DNA from: Sphingomonas melonis
GTDB lineage: Bacteria > Pseudomonadota > Alphaproteobacteria > Sphingomonadales > Sphingomonadaceae
Reading direction: 5' to 3'
Length of the DNA stretch: 64,000 bases
NCBI RefSeq assembly: GCF_013409985.1
Contig: NZ_JACCBY010000001.1
Coordinates: 434,001 to 498,000 of the forward strand
How positions within the stretch are numbered: the stretch's first letter is position 1; every line of letters begins with the position of its first letter. The notes beneath the pieces are model-generated. The model did no database searches and was not told the DNA's origin. It worked only from the letters and a program-made list of their open reading frames with translations. Below, one piece after another: positions 16,100 through 25,369 of the stretch. Both the position numbers and the translations under genes were made by a program.

Positions 16100-17483
16100 G
16101 AGCGGTTCCAATTCGATGTGGGGCGGCAGGTTCGCCGAGGGCCCGGCGGCGGTGATGCGTGAGATTAACGCATCGATCCCGTTCGACAAGCGGATGTGGC
16201 GACAGGATATCGCCGGATCCAAGGCGCATGTCGCGATGCTCGCGCAGCAGGGCATCGTCTCGGCGGACGATGCCGCGACGATCGACGCCGGGCTCGACAC
16301 CGTCGCCGCCGATTATGCGGCGAACGGCGTGCCGGAGGATCTGGCGCTCGAAGACATCCATATGCTGACCGAGGCGAAGCTGGCGCAGGCGATCGGCCCG
16401 GTTGCCGGCCGGCTGCACACCGCACGCTCGCGCAACGACCAGGTCGCGACCGATTTCCGCCTGTGGGTGCGCGATGCGATCGACCAGGTGCTCGCCGCGC
16501 TCGACGCGCTGACGCAGGCGCTGCTGACGCGTGCGGAGGAGCATGCCGATGCGGTGATGCCCGGCTTCACCCATCTGCAATCGGCGCAGCCGGTGACGCT
16601 CGGCCATCATCTGATGGCCTATGTCGAGATGGTCGCGCGCGACATCTCGCGCTTCCGCGACGCGCGGGCACGGATGAACCTGTGCCCATTGGGTTCGGCG
16701 GCGCTGGCGGGGACGAGCTTCCCACTCGACCGGCAGATGACCGCGGCGGCGCTCGGCTTCGACGGGCCGACGCGCAACAGCCTCGATGCGGTCAGCGACC
16801 GCGACTTCGCGCTCGATTACCTGACCGCGGCGACGCAGACCGCGCTGCACCTGTCGCGGCTCGCCGAGGAATTCGTGCTGTGGGCGTCGCAGCCGTTCGG
16901 CTTCGTCGCGCTGTCCGATCAATGGTCGACCGGCAGCTCGATCATGCCGCAGAAGCGCAACCCCGACGCCGCCGAGCTGGTGCGCGGCCATGCCGGGCGC
17001 ATCCTCGGCTGCCAGACCGCGCTGATGGTGACGATGAAGGGCCTGCCGCTCGCCTATTCCAAGGACATGCAGGACGACAAGCCGCCGGTGTTCGAGGCGC
17101 ACGACCTGCTCGGCCTGTCGATCGCGGCGATGACCGGCATGATCGAGAGCGCGACCTTCCGCACCGACCGGATGCGCGGCCTCGCCGAGAGCGGCTTCGC
17201 CACCGCGACCGATTTCGCCGACTGGCTGGTGCGCGAGGCGGGGCTGCCGTTCCGCGAGGCGCATCACGTCACCGGCCGCGCGGTCAAGCGCGCCGAGGAG
17301 CTGGGCGTGCGGCTCGACGAACTGCCCTATGCCGAATTCCAGGCGATCGACGCGCGGGTGAACGAGAGCCTGTACGACGTGCTGTCGGTCGATGCCTCGG
17401 TCGCCAGCCGGACCAGCTTCGGCGGCACCGCCCCCGCCAATGTGCGCGCCGCGATCCGCGCCGCGCGGGAGAGCCTGCGATGA
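16098..17483 (+). CDS. argH: Argininosuccinate lyase
   Basis: A 461-residue enzyme of the fumarase/aspartase superfamily that splits argininosuccinate into arginine and fumarate in the last step of arginine synthesis. Conserved blocks are [10 protein letters not shown] at the start, [29 protein letters not shown], and the signature [15 protein letters not shown] at about 278-292 carrying the mobile catalytic Ser loop. The length is normal. The start at 16098 sits inside the divergent tlpA start; a GGAAGAGG Shine-Dalgarno lies 8 nt upstream. Its stop overlaps the next start (ATGA). Confidence 0.96.
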   Translation: MSGSNSMWGGRFAEGPAAVMREINASIPFDKRMWRQDIAGSKAHVAMLAQQGIVSADDAATIDAGLDTVAADYAANGVPEDLALEDIHMLTEAKLAQAIGPVAGRLHTARSRNDQVATDFRLWVRDAIDQVLAALDALTQALLTRAEEHADAVMPGFTHLQSAQPVTLGHHLMAYVEMVARDISRFRDARARMNLCPLGSAALAGTSFPLDRQMTAAALGFDGPTRNSLDAVSDRDFALDYLTAATQTALHLSRLAEEFVLWASQPFGFVALSDQWSTGSSIMPQKRNPDAAELVRGHAGRILGCQTALMVTMKGLPLAYSKDMQDDKPPVFEAHDLLGLSIAAMTGMIESATFRTDRMRGLAESGFATATDFADWLVREAGLPFREAHHVTGRAVKRAEELGVRLDELPYAEFQAIDARVNESLYDVLSVDASVASRTSFGGTAPANVRAAIRAARESLR

Positions 17484-17716
17484 AATGCCTGATTCCCGTC
17501 GCCCTGCTGCTGGCGCTCGCCGGCTGCGGCGCCGCCAAGGAACTGCAGCCGGCGCCGGGCGCGTCGCTGCCGGTCGCGCCTTATGGCGCCAAGGCGACGC
17601 CGACCCCGGCGCAATTGCTCACCCCGACGACGCAGCAGCGGCCGCAGCGCAGCGACGAACTGCTGCGCAATTCCGAACAGCGGCGCAGCGACGATTTCGA
17701 CCTGCCCCCCAATTGA
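17480..17716 (+). CDS. Small lipoprotein, LptM-like
   Basis: A 78-residue lipoprotein. [17 protein letters not shown] has a signal peptide and lipobox (LAGC, Cys at 16). The mature part is short and rich in Pro, Ala and Gln with no fold evident. Its position between argH and lysA is conserved in many proteobacteria, where related small lipoproteins (YifL/LptM type) assist assembly of the LPS transporter LptD. Homology to LptM is inferred from size, lipobox and synteny. It overlaps argH by 4 nt. Confidence 0.8.
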   Translation: MKCLIPVALLLALAGCGAAKELQPAPGASLPVAPYGAKATPTPAQLLTPTTQQRPQRSDELLRNSEQRRSDDFDLPPN

Positions 17717-17726
17717 TACGGCATTC

Positions 17727-19004
17727 ATGAACCATTTCGAGTATCGCGACGGCATCCTCCATTGCGAGGACGTGCCGATGACCCGCATCGCCGACGAGGT
17801 CGGCACGCCGGTCTATGTCTATTCGACCGCGACCTTCCGGCGCCATGCGCAGGTGTTCCGGGACGGGCTGAAGGACCTCGGCCGCATCCATCTCGCTTAT
17901 GCGATCAAGGCCAATCCCAACGTCGCGGTGCTGCGCGTCCTCGCCGAGGAGGGCTATGGCGCCGACGTCGTCTCGGGCGGCGAGATGGCGCGCGCGCTGG
18001 CGGCGGGCATCCCGGCCGCGGACATCGTCTTCTCCGGCGTCGGCAAGACCCGCGCCGAGCTGTCGCGCGGGATTGACGAGGGGATCGGCCAGTTCAACCT
18101 CGAGCTGGAGGAAGAAGGCGTCGTCCTCGCCGAGATCGCCCACGCCAAGGGCAAGCGCGCGCCCGCGGTGCTGCGCGTCAATCCCGACGTCGATGCCGGC
18201 ACGCATGCCAAGATCTCGACGGGGCGCGCCGAGAACAAGTTCGGCGTGCCGATCGACCAGGCGCCGGCGATGTTCGATCGGCTCGCGCCGCTCGACGGCA
18301 TCGACCTGTGCGGGGTCGCCTGTCACATCGGCAGCCAGCTCGCCGACCTGTCGCGGCTGGAGGAGGCGTATCGCCGTATCGGCCAGCTCGTTGCCGACCT
18401 GCGCGCTGTCGGCCACACGATCAGCCGCGTCGATCTCGGCGGCGGCCTCGGCGTGCCGTACAAGCAAGGCGACGTGCTGCCGAGCCCGGCCGACTATGGC
18501 GCGATGGTCGCGCGGGTCACCGAAGGCTGGGACGTCGAGCTGATGTTCGAGCCCGGCCGCGTTATCGCCGGCAACGCCGGGGTGCTGCTGACCGAGGTAA
18601 TCTGGGTGAAGCCGGGCGTCACCAACCCCTATGTCATCGTCGATGCGGCGATGAACGACCTCGCCCGCCCGGCGCTGTACGACGCCTGGCACGACTTCGA
18701 CGCGGTCGCGCCGAGCGGCGAACGGATGACCGCCAACATCGCCGGCCCGGTGTGCGAAAGCGGCGACACCTTCGCGATGGGCCGCGATATCGATGCCGTG
18801 AAGAGCGGCGACCTCGCCGTGTTCCGCACCGCCGGCGCCTATGGCGCGACGATGGCCTCGACCTACAACAGCCGCGCGCTGGTGCCCGAGGTGCTGGTCG
18901 ACGGCGAGCGGTTCGCCGTGGTCGCCGACCGGATCGCGGCGGAGACGATCCTCGCCGCCGAGCGCGTGCCCGACTGGCTGACGCCGGGGCGCGACCAGCG
19001 GTGA
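17727..19004 (+). CDS. lysA: Diaminopimelate decarboxylase
   Basis: A 425-residue PLP enzyme of the alanine-racemase fold (type III), converting meso-diaminopimelate to lysine. The PLP lysine is K61 in HLAYAIKANPN; the pyridoxal-phosphate-binding glycine loop appears as DLGGGLGVPY, and the C-terminal barrel supplies GPVCESGDTFA, with the active-site Cys from the dimer partner, and YGATMASTYNSR. The family-specific HIGSQ motif is present. It lies 10 nt after the small lipoprotein gene; its stop overlaps the next start as GTGA. Confidence 0.96.
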   Translation: MNHFEYRDGILHCEDVPMTRIADEVGTPVYVYSTATFRRHAQVFRDGLKDLGRIHLAYAIKANPNVAVLRVLAEEGYGADVVSGGEMARALAAGIPAADIVFSGVGKTRAELSRGIDEGIGQFNLELEEEGVVLAEIAHAKGKRAPAVLRVNPDVDAGTHAKISTGRAENKFGVPIDQAPAMFDRLAPLDGIDLCGVACHIGSQLADLSRLEEAYRRIGQLVADLRAVGHTISRVDLGGGLGVPYKQGDVLPSPADYGAMVARVTEGWDVELMFEPGRVIAGNAGVLLTEVIWVKPGVTNPYVIVDAAMNDLARPALYDAWHDFDAVAPSGERMTANIAGPVCESGDTFAMGRDIDAVKSGDLAVFRTAGAYGATMASTYNSRALVPEVLVDGERFAVVADRIAAETILAAERVPDWLTPGRDQR

Positions 19005-19771
19005 CGCTGCACAGCCTGCCGCTGTTCGTGCGGCTGGCGGGCCGCGCGGTGATCCTGCTCGGCAGCGGCGAGCCGGCCGACGCCAAGCGCCGGCTGCTCG
19101 AACGCGCCGGCGCGGTGATCGTCGGTGAGGAGGCCGCCGCGTCGCTCGCCGTGGTCGCGATCGAGGATGAAGGCGAAGCGCTCGCCGCGGTGGCGCGGCT
19201 CAAGGCGCGCGGCATTCTGGTCAATGCGGTCGACCGGCCCGACCATTGCGACTTCACCACCCCGGCGATCGTCGATCGCGCGCCGGTGCTGATCGCGATC
19301 GGCACCGGCGGGGTCTCCGCAGGGCTGGCGGCGGCGCTGCGCCAGCGGCTGGAGGCACTGCTGCCCGCCGGTCTCGGGACGCTCGCCGACCGGCTCCAGG
19401 CCGCACGGCCGGCGCTGCGGCGGCGTTATCCCGACGGCGGCGAGCGGCGGCGGGCGCTCGGCGCGGCGATGGCCGCGGGCGGCCCGCTCGATCCGCTCGC
19501 AGCGGAGGCGGATGTCGCACGCTGGCTCTCCGCCGATCAGGCGCGGCCGAGCGGCCATGTCCGCATCGTGCTGACCTCCGCAGACCCCGACGACCTGACG
19601 CTGCGCCAAGCGCGCGCGCTCGCCAACGCCGATCGCGTGCTCCATCATCCCGGCGTATCGGCGGCGATCCTCGACCGGGCCCGCGCCGACGCGGCGCGGC
19701 AGCCGTGGCGGCCCGATGCGGCGTCGGACCCGGCGCCGGAGGGTCTCACCGTCGAACTGATGATGGCGTGA
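19001..19771 (+). CDS. Siroheme synthase N-terminal-like protein (precorrin-2 dehydrogenase/ferrochelatase type)
   Basis: A 256-residue protein matching the N-terminal half of CysG: LFVRLAGRAVILLGSGEPADAKRRLLERAGA (NAD-binding Rossmann start), CDFTTPAIVDRAPVLIAIGTGG and the dimerisation region LPAGLGTLADRL. Such proteins oxidise precorrin-2 and insert iron to make siroheme. The last 70 residues, with HVRIVLTSADPDDLTLRQAR, resemble the first strand and helix of the uroporphyrinogen-III methyltransferase domain but stop early, so that domain appears truncated. It starts at GTG 19001, overlapping lysA, and overlaps the next gene. Confidence 0.8.
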   Translation: MTLHSLPLFVRLAGRAVILLGSGEPADAKRRLLERAGAVIVGEEAAASLAVVAIEDEGEALAAVARLKARGILVNAVDRPDHCDFTTPAIVDRAPVLIAIGTGGVSAGLAAALRQRLEALLPAGLGTLADRLQAARPALRRRYPDGGERRRALGAAMAAGGPLDPLAAEADVARWLSADQARPSGHVRIVLTSADPDDLTLRQARALANADRVLHHPGVSAAILDRARADAARQPWRPDAASDPAPEGLTVELMMA

Positions 19772-20721
19772 GCGGCTTCGGCTATCGCGTCGCCGGCGGC
19801 TCGGTCGATCGGGTCCCGGTCAAGGAGGCGCTGTCCTGCACCGCCGACTTCGTCTGGGTGCATCTCACCAGCAACGAGGGCGAGGTGCAGGCGTGGCTGC
19901 GCGACGCGGCGGGGATCGACGAATATGTCGTCGACGCGTTGACCGCCACCGAGACGCGGCCGCGCTGCGAGGCGTTCGCCAACGGCGCGCTGCTCAACCT
20001 GCGCGGTCGCTCGACCGAGGAGGTCACCTCCGGCGATGCGCTCGCCTCGGTGCGAATCTGGGCGATCAAGGGCCGGGTCTATTCGGTGACGCGCCGCGCG
20101 CTGGTCGGCATCGCCGAGGTCGAGAAGGAGGTCGAGGCGGGCGAGATCGTCGATCCCGGCGACTTCATCGCCGCGGTGGCGACCGCGATCACGAGCGATC
20201 TCGACCCGCATGTCGCCGATCTCGGCGACGAGCTCGACGATTGCGAGGAACGGCTCGACGCCAACCGCGTGTTCGACCTGCGCCGCGTCGTCACCCGCGT
20301 CCGCGTCGCCGCGATCGGCTATCGCCGCTTCCTGGCGCCGCAGCGCGCGGCGCTGGAGAAGCTCGCGACGCTGCCCGGCGCGTGGCTGGCCGAGGACGAT
20401 CGCCGCCACCTCGCCGCCGCCGCCGACCGCGCCGCCCGCATGGCCGAGGAGCTGGAATCGATCCGCGAACGCGCCTCGCTGATGCACGAGGCGCTGACCG
20501 ACCTGCGCAGCGAACAGATCGACAGCCGCTCGCTGATCATCTCGATCATCGCGATGATCTTCCTGCCGCTCACCTTCATCACCGGCGTCTACGGGATGAA
20601 CGTCGCCGATCTGCCCTATGCGCAGGAACCCTGGGCGTTCGATGCGATCATGGGATTGTGCCTCGCGATCGCGGCGCTCGTACTCGGCTATTTTACACGC
20701 AAGCACTGGTTCCAAAAATAA
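19768..20721 (+). CDS. CorA-family divalent cation transporter (ZntB-like)
   Basis: A 317-residue CorA/MIT family protein: a cytosolic N-terminal alpha/beta domain and long helices (to about 255), then two transmembrane helices separated by the signature YGMN (275-278) followed by a short periplasmic loop. The C-terminal basic tail (TRKHWFQK) is typical. The YGMN-VADLP loop and the length fit the ZntB zinc-transporter branch better than the Mg2+ CorA branch, but ion selectivity cannot be read from sequence. The GTG start at 19768 overlaps the stop of the siroheme-synthase-like gene. It is the last gene of the argH-lysA run. Confidence 0.9.
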   Translation: MSGFGYRVAGGSVDRVPVKEALSCTADFVWVHLTSNEGEVQAWLRDAAGIDEYVVDALTATETRPRCEAFANGALLNLRGRSTEEVTSGDALASVRIWAIKGRVYSVTRRALVGIAEVEKEVEAGEIVDPGDFIAAVATAITSDLDPHVADLGDELDDCEERLDANRVFDLRRVVTRVRVAAIGYRRFLAPQRAALEKLATLPGAWLAEDDRRHLAAAADRAARMAEELESIRERASLMHEALTDLRSEQIDSRSLIISIIAMIFLPLTFITGVYGMNVADLPYAQEPWAFDAIMGLCLAIAALVLGYFTRKHWFQK

Positions 20722-20768
20722 CTCATGCCTTCCCCTGGGGGCGGGATCATGGCGTATGGTCATTTACG

Positions 20769-20903
20769 GGAGCACGTCGTTCATTTCGAACGTGCTCCGT
20801 CACCCCAGACCCGTTCCGGGGTCCACTCTGCGGCGAGGGAAGAGGCTTGATCCGACGCCGTTCTCTTGCCGCCCGGTGGGCCCCGGAACAAGTTCGGGGT
20901 GAC
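20769..20903. repeat. Palindromic repeat family A copy, preceded by a hairpin
   Basis: A hairpin GGAGCACGT / ACGTGCTCC (20769-20798) is followed at once by a 105-nt element (20799-20903) whose ends are long imperfect inverted repeats beginning GTCACCCCAGACCCG and ending in its inverse AGTTCGGGGTGAC. The core (CTGCGGCGAGG...) is shared with the copy at 42207-42311. It lies between the convergent zntB-like gene and fliS; the rest of this gap (to 20982) shows nothing else. Confidence 0.8.
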
Positions 20904-20982
20904 GGAGGGGCTAAGGCGAACAATCGCGCCTTATCGACGGACCGCCATGGCGATTGCCCTGCCCGTCGGAAGAGCGCCGTCG

Positions 20983-21381
20983 TTACGCCGCGCGTGCGAT
21001 GCGCCAGGCCTCGGCGATCTCGCTGAGGCTGCTCGCCGCGTCGCGGAACGGTGTGGGGTCGAGGCCGACCGAGGCGCTGATCACGGTCTGGCGGATACCC
21101 GCATACAGTCGCGACAGCGTCATCGACACGTCGCCGCCACGCTCGAAATCGAGGCCCGATTCGAGCGCAAACAGGATTGCGGTCGCGCGGGTCACGCGCT
21201 CGCTCTTGGTGCGCAGCTGGTTGTGCTCGACGGCCCAAGCCGCCGCGCGCAGCGCCGAGATCAGTTCCTCATAGAGCAGCTGGACGAGGCCGGCGCCATG
21301 CGCTTCCGCGGTGCGGCCGACGACGTCGATCTGGCGGTACGTGGCGTAGGGGTCGCCCCGAAGTGCGGTCGCGTAGGCCAT
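20983..21381 (-). CDS. fliS: Flagellar export chaperone FliS
   Basis: A 132-residue helical protein that binds the C-terminal end of flagellin and keeps it unfolded for export. It has the FliS hallmarks: an N-terminal YR..DV segment (DPYATYRQIDVVGRTAEAHG), then LVQLLYEELISALRAA, and the LESGLDFERGGDVS region before the third helix. It follows the fliD stop with no gap and is the last gene of the minus-strand flagellar run. The flagellin it serves is encoded at the other end of the cluster. Confidence 0.93.
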   Translation of the reverse strand: MAYATALRGDPYATYRQIDVVGRTAEAHGAGLVQLLYEELISALRAAAWAVEHNQLRTKSERVTRATAILFALESGLDFERGGDVSMTLSRLYAGIRQTVISASVGLDPTPFRDAASSLSEIAEAWRIARAA

Positions 21382-22878
21382 TTACTTGTCCGAATTCCAA
21401 GCCTTGATCTGGTTTTCGAGGAACGTCTGGGTCGATTTGTAGGCGGCGACCTTGCTGTTCATCGTCGAGAATTGCTGCGTCAGCCGCGTCGACATCGCGT
21501 CGGACAGCGTCGTCACCTTGCTCTGCTGCTCGGTCAGCTCGGTCTGCGCCTTGGTGTAGCGCGCCGCCGAGGCACCGAGGCCGGTGCTGCTGCTCGCCGC
21601 GGCCAGCGAGATGCCGCTCAGCGTGCTCGGCAGACCGATCGCATTGCCCGCGGTGGTCGCGAACATCGCCTCGACCTCGTCCGGGAAGGCGGCCATCACC
21701 TTGTTGAGCGTCGCGGTGTTGACGCTCAGCGTGCCGTCGCGGTTGGTCGAGACGCCGAGCTGCGCGAGGGTCGTCGGCGCGCCGTTGGCGCTGGTCGAGA
21801 CGAGCGATTTGGTGGTCAGCGACTGTAGCGAACGCAGCAGCGTCTTGGCGGCGGTATCCGACTTAAGGTCGCCGGTGCTCGCATCGGTCAGCCCCTTGGC
21901 GCTGGCATAGACCTGATTGTACGTGTCGACGAAGTCGCTGACCGCCTGGGCGACGGCGCTCGTCGGACGGGTGATCGACAGCGACACCGGCCCGGTCGAG
22001 ACCGCGTTGAGCTGCAGCTTCACGCCGGAGACGAGGTCGGAGATGGTGTTGCTGCTGCGCTGCACGTCGATGCCGTCGACGGTCAGCCGCGCATTCGCGG
22101 CGGTGCCGGTCAGCGTCGTCGCGGCGCCGGGGCCGACGTTGAACTGGCTGAGCGGGCTGGCGGCGTCGTCGGCCTGGAGCGTGAATGCCTGCGCGCTGCC
22201 GGTGGTGCCCTTCAGCGACAGCACCGCCTTGCCGTCGGCATCGGTGATGACGCTGGCGGTGACGCCCGCCTTGGCGGCGTTGATCGCGCTGGCGATCCCG
22301 TCGAGGCTGCCGTCGGTGACGTTGATCGAGACCGAGGTGCCGCTGGTCGCGGTGAAGTCGGTCATCGCGGTGCCGGTGCTGTTGTAGGTCGCGGTGCCCA
22401 GCTTGAGCGTCAGCGTGCCGGTGCCGATCGTCGCGCTGCGGTCGGCAACCGCGGCGGACCGTGCGCCCTGCGCCGAGGCGAGCGCGTTGACCGTGATGCT
22501 CGAGCTGAGATTGCCGACCTTGGCGCCGCTGATCGCGGTCGCGCCGAGCGCGGTCGGGTTGGAGCTGACCGGCTGCGTCTGCAACGTGCCGCTGCTGCTC
22601 AGCGCGCCGAGCGCGGTCGAAAAATTGGCGATCGTGCTCTTGAGCGTGCTCGCCGCCGAAATCTGGGCGGTGAGCGCCGTGTTGCGGCTGGCGATCGCGG
22701 CGTTCTTCGCGGCGAACTGCGCCTGCACCAGCGCGGTGACCAGCGACGCGGTGTCGACGCCCGACCCGGTGTTGAGCGAGGTCAGCACCTGCTGCGCGGC
22801 ATTCTTGGTGACGCCCACGCCGGTGGTCGCCGTTGGGGTCGGCGTCGGCGTGCTGGTCATGGCAGTCGTGGTGGTCAT
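21382..22878 (-). CDS. fliD: Flagellar hook-associated protein 2 (filament cap) FliD
   Basis: A 498-residue cap protein. The N-terminal FliD-N domain contains the LNTGSGVDTASLVTALVQAQ segment, equivalent to the SGLDT start of the family. The central part is a Thr/Ser/Ala-rich beta region, and FliD-C (about 260-490) ends in coiled helices (LTEQQSKVTTLSDAMSTRL). A Pro-Thr repeat (TPTPTPTAT) near the N-terminus is unusual low complexity. It polymerises at the filament tip and guides flagellin folding. It lies 49 nt after flhB. Confidence 0.94.
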   Translation of the reverse strand: MTTTTAMTSTPTPTPTATTGVGVTKNAAQQVLTSLNTGSGVDTASLVTALVQAQFAAKNAAIASRNTALTAQISAASTLKSTIANFSTALGALSSSGTLQTQPVSSNPTALGATAISGAKVGNLSSSITVNALASAQGARSAAVADRSATIGTGTLTLKLGTATYNSTGTAMTDFTATSGTSVSINVTDGSLDGIASAINAAKAGVTASVITDADGKAVLSLKGTTGSAQAFTLQADDAASPLSQFNVGPGAATTLTGTAANARLTVDGIDVQRSSNTISDLVSGVKLQLNAVSTGPVSLSITRPTSAVAQAVSDFVDTYNQVYASAKGLTDASTGDLKSDTAAKTLLRSLQSLTTKSLVSTSANGAPTTLAQLGVSTNRDGTLSVNTATLNKVMAAFPDEVEAMFATTAGNAIGLPSTLSGISLAAASSSTGLGASAARYTKAQTELTEQQSKVTTLSDAMSTRLTQQFSTMNSKVAAYKSTQTFLENQIKAWNSDK

Positions 22879-22927
22879 TGTCGCACTCCGCGCTTCCCTC
22901 TGATTAACGACCGCGGCCGCGGCGGTT

Positions 22928-24067
22928 TTAGGGTTTCCGTGCGGTTATCTTGATGCCGTGTTCGTCGAAGCGCGCGCCCTCCGGTACGTCGATCGGCGGC
23001 TGGGCGACGCCGCCCGCCGCGGCGTTGACGTTGAAGACGAAGGCGAGGACGGTGGCGATCGCGACATACAGATCGTCGCGCACCTCCTGATTTTCGCGGC
23101 TGGTGTAATAGACGGCGCGGGCGAGCATCGGATATTCGAGCACCGGCACGCGCATCTCGCCCGCCGCCTCGCGGATCGCCAGCGCGGTCGCGCCGCGGCC
23201 CTTGGCGACGACCACCGGCACCTGATCCTGGCCGCGCTCGTAGCGCAAAGCGACCGCGAAATGCGTCGGATTGGTCAGCACGACGTGCGCCTCCGCCACC
23301 GCCTTGCGCACGCCGCCGCTCGCCATCGCCCGCTGCATCGCGCGCTGATGGCCCTTGGCCTCGGGCGAGCCCTCGGTTTCCTTGTGCTCGTCGCGCACCT
23401 CCTGCTTGGTCATGCGCAGCTTGTTGAGCAATTGCATGATCTGGATCGGCACGTCGAACAGCGCGATTGCGAACAGCCCCGCCGCCATCGCGATCATGAT
23501 GCCGATGAAGGTGCCGCCGAGTTCCGCCACCGCATCGTGCAGGCTCGACGAGGTGAGGCCGAGCGTCGCGCGGCTCGACGTCCACAGCATGTAGCCGCCG
23601 ATCACGCCGAGCAGCACCACCTTGAGCAGCGACTTGCCGAGCTCGATCCACCCCTGCGGCCCGAGGATGCGCTTGAGGCCGGAGGCGGGGTTGATGCGAT
23701 TGCCCTTGAAGGCGATCAGCTTGTTGTTCCAGGTCAGCGAGCCGAGGCCCGCCGAGCTGATGATCGTCGCGACGATGCTGACCGCAAACAGCGTGATCAG
23801 CGACGGCAGCAGCTTCCATCCGGCCTGCTGCAACGGTCGCCACGGCGAGAAATCCTCGACATCGGTGCGATCGAACTGGAAGCTCGCCGCCATTACCGCC
23901 TTGCACGCCGCGACCAGCGAGGGGCCCGCGAAGATCAGCCAGGCGACGCCCGCCATCACCACCAGCGCCGTGGCGAAGTCCTTCGACTTCAGGATGTTGC
24001 CGTCTTCGGCCGCCTTCTGCTTGCGCTTCGGCGTCGGGGCTTCCGTCTTGTCGCTACCCTCCGACAT
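22928..24067 (-). CDS. flhB: Flagellar export switch protein FlhB
   Basis: A 379-residue inner-membrane component of the flagellar type III export gate. It has a basic N-terminus (EAPTPKRKQKAAEDGNI), four transmembrane helices (about 32-215) and a cytosolic domain with the autocleavage NPTH at 266-269, which switches export from rod/hook to filament substrates together with FliK. Its ATG overlaps the fliR stop by one base (TGATG). All family blocks are intact. Confidence 0.96.
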   Translation of the reverse strand: MSEGSDKTEAPTPKRKQKAAEDGNILKSKDFATALVVMAGVAWLIFAGPSLVAACKAVMAASFQFDRTDVEDFSPWRPLQQAGWKLLPSLITLFAVSIVATIISSAGLGSLTWNNKLIAFKGNRINPASGLKRILGPQGWIELGKSLLKVVLLGVIGGYMLWTSSRATLGLTSSSLHDAVAELGGTFIGIMIAMAAGLFAIALFDVPIQIMQLLNKLRMTKQEVRDEHKETEGSPEAKGHQRAMQRAMASGGVRKAVAEAHVVLTNPTHFAVALRYERGQDQVPVVVAKGRGATALAIREAAGEMRVPVLEYPMLARAVYYTSRENQEVRDDLYVAIATVLAFVFNVNAAAGGVAQPPIDVPEGARFDEHGIKITARKP

Positions 24068-24837
24068 CAGCCGTTCACCAGGCTTTGCGTCGCGGCGAGA
24101 CCTTCGCGGACGATGACGAGCATATAGTCGCCCATCGCCGGGAAGGCGACGGCGAGCGCGATGACGCCGACCGCAAGGCTGGCCGGCATGCCCACCGAGA
24201 ACAGGTTGAGCGCCGGCGCGGCGCGGCTGACCATGCCGACGATCAGGTTGAGGCAGAGCAGCAGGAATCCGACCGGCAGCGCCAGCAGCAGCCCGGCGAG
24301 AAAGGCATAGCCGCCGAAGAAGGCGATCTGTTTCAGCCGCTCGGGCGCGATCCAGCTGCCCGGCGGCATCGTCTCATAGCTTTTCACCAGAAGCTCGACG
24401 AGGACGAGATGGCCGTCGACCGACAGGAACAGCAGCGTCAGCATCACCGAGAAGAACTGGCCGAGCGCCGGCGTCGAGCGGCCGTTCTGCGGATCGATCG
24501 ACGAGGCGAAGCCGATCCCCATCGATCCGCCGATGATCTCCGACGCGATCATCGGCGCGGCGAAGGCGATCTGGAGGATGAAGCCGATCGCGGTGCCGAC
24601 CAGCGCCTCGGCGGCGATTGCCAGGAAGGTCGCCACCGCGAAGATCTGCGCGGGCGGCACGATCGGGTGGACGTTGAGCACGAAGATGCCGATCGCGCCC
24701 GACAGGCCGACGCGGACGGGCAGGGGGATCGCCACCGCGCCGAACACCGGCGCGACGATGAACGCCGCGCCGATCCGCACCATGACGAAGATCAGCGCCC
24801 AGAGCTTGGGCTCGATGGCGAGGCCGAAGCCGAGCAT
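24067..24837 (-). CDS. fliR: Flagellar biosynthetic protein FliR
   Basis: A 256-residue polytopic membrane protein of the export gate, with about six hydrophobic segments and the conserved start WALIFVMVRIGAAFIVAPVFG. It assembles with FliP and FliQ into the helical pore complex. It overlaps flhB by one base. The 163-nt gap to upstream fliQ is unusual for this otherwise compact run and contains a palindromic repeat. Confidence 0.95.
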   Translation of the reverse strand: MLGFGLAIEPKLWALIFVMVRIGAAFIVAPVFGAVAIPLPVRVGLSGAIGIFVLNVHPIVPPAQIFAVATFLAIAAEALVGTAIGFILQIAFAAPMIASEIIGGSMGIGFASSIDPQNGRSTPALGQFFSVMLTLLFLSVDGHLVLVELLVKSYETMPPGSWIAPERLKQIAFFGGYAFLAGLLLALPVGFLLLCLNLIVGMVSRAAPALNLFSVGMPASLAVGVIALAVAFPAMGDYMLVIVREGLAATQSLVNG

Positions 24838-24881
24838 TATGCGCCGATCTCTGCCCGCGAAACGATTGCCACGATTGCCGT

Positions 24882-24981
24882 GTCACCCCGGACTCGGGTC
24901 CACGCCGCGGCGAGGCGAACGGCCGGGGCCCCCAGCCGCGCGCCTGCGGATGAGTGGCCGCTGGAGCGAGTCCGGGGTGAC
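24882..24981. repeat. Palindromic repeat family A copy inside the fliQ-fliR gap
   Basis: The ends are GTCACCCCGGACTCG (from 24882) and its exact inverse CGAGTCCGGGGTGAC (to 24981); the roughly 70-nt core differs from the other copies except for GCGGCGAGG. It sits between two export-gate genes on the same strand, so it is probably transcribed as a large hairpin within the flagellar message. Confidence 0.75.
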
Positions 24982-25000
24982 GAAGAAGCGGCGGCGACGG

Positions 25001-25273
25001 TCACTTCACCAGATCCGGGATGCGTTCGAACATGCCGACGGTGAAGTCGGTGAGCAGGCCAAGGATCAGGCTGCCGAAGATCATGATCGAAAAGGCGACG
25101 ACCACCAGCTTGGGGACGAAGCTCAGCGTCTGTTCGTTGATCGACGTCGCCGCCTGGATCATGCCGAGGATCAGCCCGGCGAGCAGCGCCGGGATCAGGA
25201 TCGGCGCGCTGGCCAAGGCGAGCACCCACATCGTCTGATTGGCGACGGTGAGGAAATAATCAGCGTCCATCAT
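25001..25273 (-). CDS. fliQ: Flagellar biosynthetic protein FliQ
   Basis: A 90-residue protein of two transmembrane helices, with the family pattern ANQTMWVLALASAPILIPAL and GMIQAATSINEQTLSFVPKL. Several copies join FliP and FliR in the export gate. It is flanked on both sides by palindromic repeat insertions (24882-24981 and 25307-25369), separating it from fliP and fliR. Confidence 0.95.
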   Translation of the reverse strand: MMDADYFLTVANQTMWVLALASAPILIPALLAGLILGMIQAATSINEQTLSFVPKLVVVAFSIMIFGSLILGLLTDFTVGMFERIPDLVK

Positions 25274-25306
25274 CGGTCCCTGGAACGTCGACCGCCAAGT
25301 GCGATC

Positions 25307-25369
25307 CGTTCGCCTTGAGCTTGTCGAAGGGCTTGAGTCTCACGTGCTTCGACAGGCCCAGCACGAACG
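25307..25369. repeat. Palindromic repeat family B copy in the fliP-fliQ gap
   Basis: The left arm CGTTCGCCTTGAGCTTGTCG (from 25307) and right arm CTTCGACAGGCCCAGCACG (ending 25369) form an imperfect inverted pair, the same family as 6891-6972. It accounts for most of the 105-nt gap between fliP and fliQ. Confidence 0.7.
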
